From Selenomonas sputigena (GTDB lineage: Bacteria; Bacillota; Negativicutes; Selenomonadales; Selenomonadaceae), in NCBI RefSeq assembly GCF_026015965.1, contig NZ_CP110383.1:1553501-1617500 (forward strand): a stretch of DNA of 64,000 nucleotides, read 5' to 3'. The notes under the pieces were generated by a model. That model worked only from the letters and a program-made list of their open reading frames with translations, was not told where the DNA came from and made no database searches. Both the position numbers and the translations under genes were made by a program. Positions 60,995-64,000 of this stretch are shown here, one piece after another (the stretch's first letter is position 1; every line of letters starts with the position of its first letter).

Positions 60995-61402
60995 TCAGAG
61001 GTGGGTGATATGGATAATTCCTGTCGATACCAATGCTAGCGGAAGATAAAACCAGAGTTCGGTTTTTGAAAAAACGCAACTACAAAAGGTACAGGTTGAG
61101 TCAGTAAATTCCTTAGACGATGCTTTCATTGAAAAGTCTATTTTATCATCTGGCAACAATCTTACTTTGTCATACAAAGCTCGGTAGAGGCGTTCTTGTA
61201 GTAAATAATAGGAATCTAACCCCCAAAACACAATTATGGGTATATATGCCACAAGAAAGTACAGTTTGTCTGTGTCTTTTCCAGCCAAAGCAAAGATTCC
61301 TGCTACAAGCGTAACTGCCCACCCCTTTAATGCAAAGGAATTAGAAGCCATACGATTAATTACACTTTGAATCATTTCTAAGTGGCTTAACTTTTTGCCC
61401 AT
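60995..61402 (-). CDS. Small multi-span membrane protein of the TIR cassette
   Basis: The 135-residue protein has an amphipathic N-terminal helix (MGKKLSHLEMIQSVINRM), two membrane helices (about 26-42 and 47-66), a cytoplasmic stretch (LLQERLYRALYDKV and beyond) and a third helix (about 115-132). It also has a Cys cluster, STCTFCSC. The ATG at 61402 follows CAGGAG. It lies 18 bp after the ThsB-like TIR gene. A membrane-damaging effector role is inferred from its position and SLATT-like layout; no function is proven. Confidence 0.7.
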   Translation of the reverse strand: MGKKLSHLEMIQSVINRMASNSFALKGWAVTLVAGIFALAGKDTDKLYFLVAYIPIIVFWGLDSYYLLQERLYRALYDKVRLLPDDKIDFSMKASSKEFTDSTCTFCSCVFSKTELWFYLPLALVSTGIIHITHL

Positions 61403-61420
61403 AAAGCAACTCCTGTTCAC

Positions 61421-61912
61421 TTACTTGTCATGAATCTTCGCAGCTTTTTCAATCCACGTTCCCATATTATCATATCCATTATCTGCAACATAATCGTAGA
61501 TGCCATCAGCAATGCGATCAAAGTACGCTGGAGAATTATCGTTATAATATCCTATTACCTCGTGAGTATTACTTCTAAAGGATGTAGATAAAGTATGCAT
61601 ATCCTTAATAGCATTTATATGTACGCCTATTACAGCATTGCCCCTTTGCAAGCTTTTACAAATTTCATATTGCACAAAAGGACGTTTCAAAGTTTCGGTT
61701 CCAATCAGGACTACTGTTACAGAGGTTCCTTTAAGTTGCTTATCAATCCACTTATGAACAGCCGTATCTCCCTGTCTCTTAATTTGCTCAAAATCTGCCT
61801 TATCAATGAAGCCAACAGCTTCTTTACCCTGAGTAACCCAACTATTGCGGACAACCATTGAACGATTAATGTCGTTATCGTAATGAAAACTAAAAAACAC
61901 TCTACGCGCCAC
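61421..61912 (-). CDS. ThsB-like TIR domain protein (DUF1863)
   Basis: The 163-residue protein matches the TIR-like DUF1863 group that includes Thoeris ThsB: ARRVFFSFHYDNDI at the start, TSVTVVLIGTETLKRPFVQY then Glu83 (YEICKSL), and GNAVIGVHINAIKD. Glu83 is the likely catalytic residue for NAD processing or signal synthesis. No ThsA gene is present. It is sandwiched between a second TIR gene and a small membrane protein, with 18-bp gaps. Confidence 0.85.
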   Translation of the reverse strand: MARRVFFSFHYDNDINRSMVVRNSWVTQGKEAVGFIDKADFEQIKRQGDTAVHKWIDKQLKGTSVTVVLIGTETLKRPFVQYEICKSLQRGNAVIGVHINAIKDMHTLSTSFRSNTHEVIGYYNDNSPAYFDRIADGIYDYVADNGYDNMGTWIEKAAKIHDK

Positions 61913-61930
61913 AGATATTCTCCTTTCTAT

Positions 61931-62518
61931 TTATCTTGTTGAAAACCAGTGTGCCAATGTCTGGTAGTTCAACTTTCCATTTTCTGGTGTTACTGTGTAA
62001 TATCCTTTTTGAATATAAGTACCATTATCATATTTGTCGTTGCCATCTTCATAACAGATATATGGATATAATGACAAATACTCTGCGCCTTTATAAAAAC
62101 CATCATAACTGCCCTTTGGCTTCAACGGGAACAGTGCGATATGGGCTTTAAATTTTTGAGCATCACCATATCCAAGTTCCCAATTACACCACTTGGAGTC
62201 TATTGCAGCATTTGTAGCAAGCAGAATAAATTTGTCACATTTTTTAATTCGATCCTTCAAATTAGCCGCGGTCGCTGCTGTGGTAATTGGGGACATTGAG
62301 GTGTCTTGGCTGTCGATATAGGCTTTTACATCGTATTGCTCTTGCAAAAAACCAAGTACGCCTTTAAGTTCTTGGAGGTCATCATGCTTATGTGAAATAA
62401 AAACGGTGGTCTTTCTCTTTCTAGTGTATAGTGCGCATTCGTTAATATTTGACATTGCTTCATTTAAACGAACATCCGCATACGCTTGAAACGAGCCTTG
62501 CTCAATCAACTTTTCCAT
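61931..62518 (-). CDS. TIR domain protein (TIR_2)
   Basis: The 195-residue protein has a TIR domain at about 36-135: TTVFISHKHDDLQELKGV, DVKAYIDSQD, KCDKFILLATNAAIDSKWCN with Glu114 in NWELGYGDA as candidate catalytic residue. The N-terminal 35 residues are helical. The last 60 residues are not part of the usual fold. AGAGGA precedes the ATG at 62518. It is the first gene of the three-gene cassette, just after the serine recombinase. Confidence 0.85.
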   Translation of the reverse strand: MEKLIEQGSFQAYADVRLNEAMSNINECALYTRKRKTTVFISHKHDDLQELKGVLGFLQEQYDVKAYIDSQDTSMSPITTAATAANLKDRIKKCDKFILLATNAAIDSKWCNWELGYGDAQKFKAHIALFPLKPKGSYDGFYKGAEYLSLYPYICYEDGNDKYDNGTYIQKGYYTVTPENGKLNYQTLAHWFSTR

Positions 62519-62569
62519 CTTTGCATCCTCTTTATCATCTTGGTTCTAAAAACTTATCTCCGTTCAAAT

Positions 62570-63139
62570 TCATCTTTTCCCTCGCACATATCGCGAAAGC
62601 GTCGAGACGCTCAGGTTCGTTACAGCAGCCACATCCTTATAGGAACGTCCTTCGCGCAGCAGGGCAAGCGCATGTTCCTTCCTCGCCCTATCGATCGGAG
62701 GCCTGCCCTCACGAAACCCCTGTTTCGTCCTGGCAATCGACTTGCCTTCCTGCATACGTTCCAGAATCATGCTCCGCTCAAGCTCGGCCACCGCAAGAAG
62801 CGTCGTAATAAAGAACTTGCCCATGGGCGTCTGGTCGAGCAATCCTACATTTAAGACATTGACTTTCACGCCTCGCTCAATCAGAGAACGGATCACATGG
62901 ATTCCCTCCTCCACGTTGCGGGCAAGGCGATCCAGCTTTGTCACAATCAAAACGTCGCCCGCTTCCATGCGGCCAAGCAGACCTTGAAGCTTCGGCCGCT
63001 CCATGGATGCTCCGGAAAACTGCTCCACCGTAACCGAAGAGGCTCCATTTTCTCTCAGGCGTTGCTCCTGTTCCTCCAAGGAATTTCCATGAGCCTTCTG
63101 CCCCTTTGTCGATACTCGAGCATAGCCCCAAACCGTCAT
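62570..63139 (-). CDS. Serine recombinase (resolvase/invertase family)
   Basis: The 189-residue protein is a small serine recombinase. It starts MTVWGYARVSTKGQ with nucleophile Ser10, has GASMERPKLQGLL, VTKLDRLARN and ELERSMILERMQEG, and a C-terminal helix-turn-helix (YKDVAAVTNLSVSTLSRYVR). The ATG at 63139 follows GGGGG. A large palindrome overlaps its promoter. It may resolve or invert nearby DNA, and suggests past mobility of the region. Confidence 0.92.
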   Translation of the reverse strand: MTVWGYARVSTKGQKAHGNSLEEQEQRLRENGASSVTVEQFSGASMERPKLQGLLGRMEAGDVLIVTKLDRLARNVEEGIHVIRSLIERGVKVNVLNVGLLDQTPMGKFFITTLLAVAELERSMILERMQEGKSIARTKQGFREGRPPIDRARKEHALALLREGRSYKDVAAVTNLSVSTLSRYVRGKR

Positions 63140-63186
63140 TTCAATCCCCCGTTTTGACCAAAAGTTTTGATTATCCTTTCCCTCTG

Positions 63187-63215
63187 ATTCTACCATAAAA
63201 GTTTAAACCGGTCAA
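63187..63215 (-). promoter_or_regulatory. Promoter of the serine recombinase gene
   Basis: TTGACC (63210-63215) and TAGAAT (63187-63192) on the minus strand are 17 bp apart. The -35 lies within the arm of the palindrome at 63204-63239. Confidence 0.7.
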
Positions 63216-63258
63216 AACTCTTAGGTTTTGACCGGTTTAGGTGTCCATCATGGACACC
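63204..63258. repeat. Two adjacent palindromes, operator or recombination site
   Basis: TAAACCGGTCAAAAC (63204-63218) and its exact complement (63225-63239) form a 15-bp inverted repeat with a 6-base centre. Directly next to it GGTGTCC-N5-GGACACC (63240-63258) is a second palindrome. Further TTTTGACC-like copies lie near 63155. They could be recombinase binding sites, an autoregulatory operator, or in part the fic terminator. Confidence 0.6.
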
Positions 63259-63283
63259 TTTCAACATGACGGGTTCTTCCGCT

Positions 63284-63931
63284 TCATTCCCTCCCCTTGC
63301 TCTTGTCCTCGTCCGTTCTTCCTTTCAACAAGACTTTCCGCTTCGGGTACTTCTCCTTCGGCATCTCCTTTATGGTTTCTCTCATGAGCCCTGCCATGAA
63401 ACGACTGTCAACTGCGCCCAGGATAGCTCTTGCCATGAGCTTTTCTCGATCGACATTTGCCATGTCCAACTCATAGCCGGCATTCTTCGCCACTTGGTAG
63501 ATCAACATGTGCTGCGTCCTGCCGTTTCCCTCTCGGAACGGATGCAGCATGTTCAGATCGCAATAGAGATCGGCGGCCTTTTTGCAAAACCTCTCAGCAT
63601 CGAGTCCCTGTAGATTGTTGTCCTTTTTCAGTCGTTTGAAGATGTCCGCGCCCTGTTCTTCAAGATATGGGCAATGGCAGAATACAGTACCCTTTTTTGC
63701 AATGTCCACGGTACGGAATTTCCCGGCCCAATCGTAGACATCCTGAAACAGCTCGTAATGGATTTTCTTCAACGTACTCAAATCGAACTCTCGAAAGGTT
63801 TGCTTCTTCAAGTCAATATATCGCGTCGCCGCAAAATTCTTCTCGTAATCCAAGAGTTCATGTCCATCCTGTATCCCCAGCTTGTTCCGCAGCACCCCGT
63901 TGGGTTGAAGATATGGATCCCTTGCACTCAT
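63284..63931 (-). CDS. fic: Fic domain AMP-transferase toxin
   Basis: The 215-residue Fic protein transfers AMP or related groups to target proteins. The Fic motif HPFREGNGRTQ begins at His130, and the substrate flap (WAGKFRTVDIAKKGTVFCH) is typical. No inhibitory helix is apparent inside the protein, so a separate antitoxin is expected, as in class I Fic systems. Its ATG overlaps the stop of the next upstream gene as ATGA. Confidence 0.92.
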   Translation of the reverse strand: MSARDPYLQPNGVLRNKLGIQDGHELLDYEKNFAATRYIDLKKQTFREFDLSTLKKIHYELFQDVYDWAGKFRTVDIAKKGTVFCHCPYLEEQGADIFKRLKKDNNLQGLDAERFCKKAADLYCDLNMLHPFREGNGRTQHMLIYQVAKNAGYELDMANVDREKLMARAILGAVDSRFMAGLMRETIKEMPKEKYPKRKVLLKGRTDEDKSKGRE

Positions 63932-64000
63932 ACGATTTCCGCCTCTTTTTTCCCCGCCAGCTTCTCACGGAATATCTCTCTTGCCTCCTCTGTCGTAATC
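63928..64000 (-). CDS. Partial gene upstream of fic, probable antitoxin C-terminus
   Basis: The last 23 codons of a gene enter from the right edge, reading ITTEEAREIFREKLAGKKEA then EIV and TGA at 63928-63930. The stop overlaps the fic start. Position fits a VbhA/antitoxin-like partner of class I Fic toxins, but the inhibitory motif region lies outside the window. Confidence 0.5.
   Translation of the reverse strand, partial: ITTEEAREIFREKLAGKKEAEIV

Overview
The window looks like a chromosomal segment of a Gram-negative-walled Firmicute (Negativicutes, most likely a Selenomonas-type anaerobe). It pairs diderm genes (TonB-dependent receptor with TonB/ExbB/ExbD, an RND tripartite pump lacking its outer-membrane channel, an AMIN-domain amidase) with Firmicute-style features: a tryptophan T-box leader, the dprA-topA-trmFO-hslV-hslU order, FabK as enoyl reductase, and strong Shine-Dalgarno sites. 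Most of it is GC-rich; about 59.4-62.5 kb is visibly AT-richer. I saw no rRNA, tRNA or CRISPR array.

Layout. 0-3.3 kb: partial unknown gene, cell-wall amidase, polar amino-acid ABC ATPase and permease. 3.6-4.3 kb: hicAB with a near-consensus promoter. 4.4-8.97 kb: RND pump. 9.1-15.9 kb: one operon for anaerobic heme use (receptor, exbB, exbD, tonB, flavodoxin, ChuW/HutW-type radical SAM enzyme) behind a promoter with a palindromic operator over its start. 16.2-24.5 kb: fatty-acid and phospholipid synthesis run (DUF177, rpmF, plsX, fabK, fabD, fabG, acpP, NPD oxidoreductase, fabF, rnc). 24.6-30.7 kb: degenerate HD-GYP protein and a YbhGFSR-type ABC exporter. 30.7-35.9 kb: accessory redox genes, gene remnants, a TetR regulator with twin operators and a MerR-type promoter. 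36-44 kb: secreted protein, hslU, hslV, trmFO, topA, dprA, folB and a pterin-synthase-associated domain. 44.3-47.7 kb: UvrA paralogue and an unknown protein. 47.9-53.9 kb: T-box-controlled trp operon (trpF-C-B-A-E-G) without trpD. 54-64 kb: accessory region with a TROVE-like DUF2828 protein and an adjacent structured RNA candidate, a secreted paralogue pair, a SUFU protein, ogt, a HipA-like kinase pair, a TIR/TIR/membrane-protein cassette, a serine recombinase and a Fic toxin pair.

A 160-bp palindromic MITE-like element occurs twice complete (19.3 and 31.7 kb), once internally deleted (21.5 kb) and once as a possible end fragment (58.7 kb). The strongest candidates for something undescribed are the two-TIR plus membrane-protein cassette (60,995-62,518) and the DUF2828 gene with its structured leader RNA (54,071-55,815). 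Starts were chosen by Shine-Dalgarno position, and several genes start with GTG or TTG.
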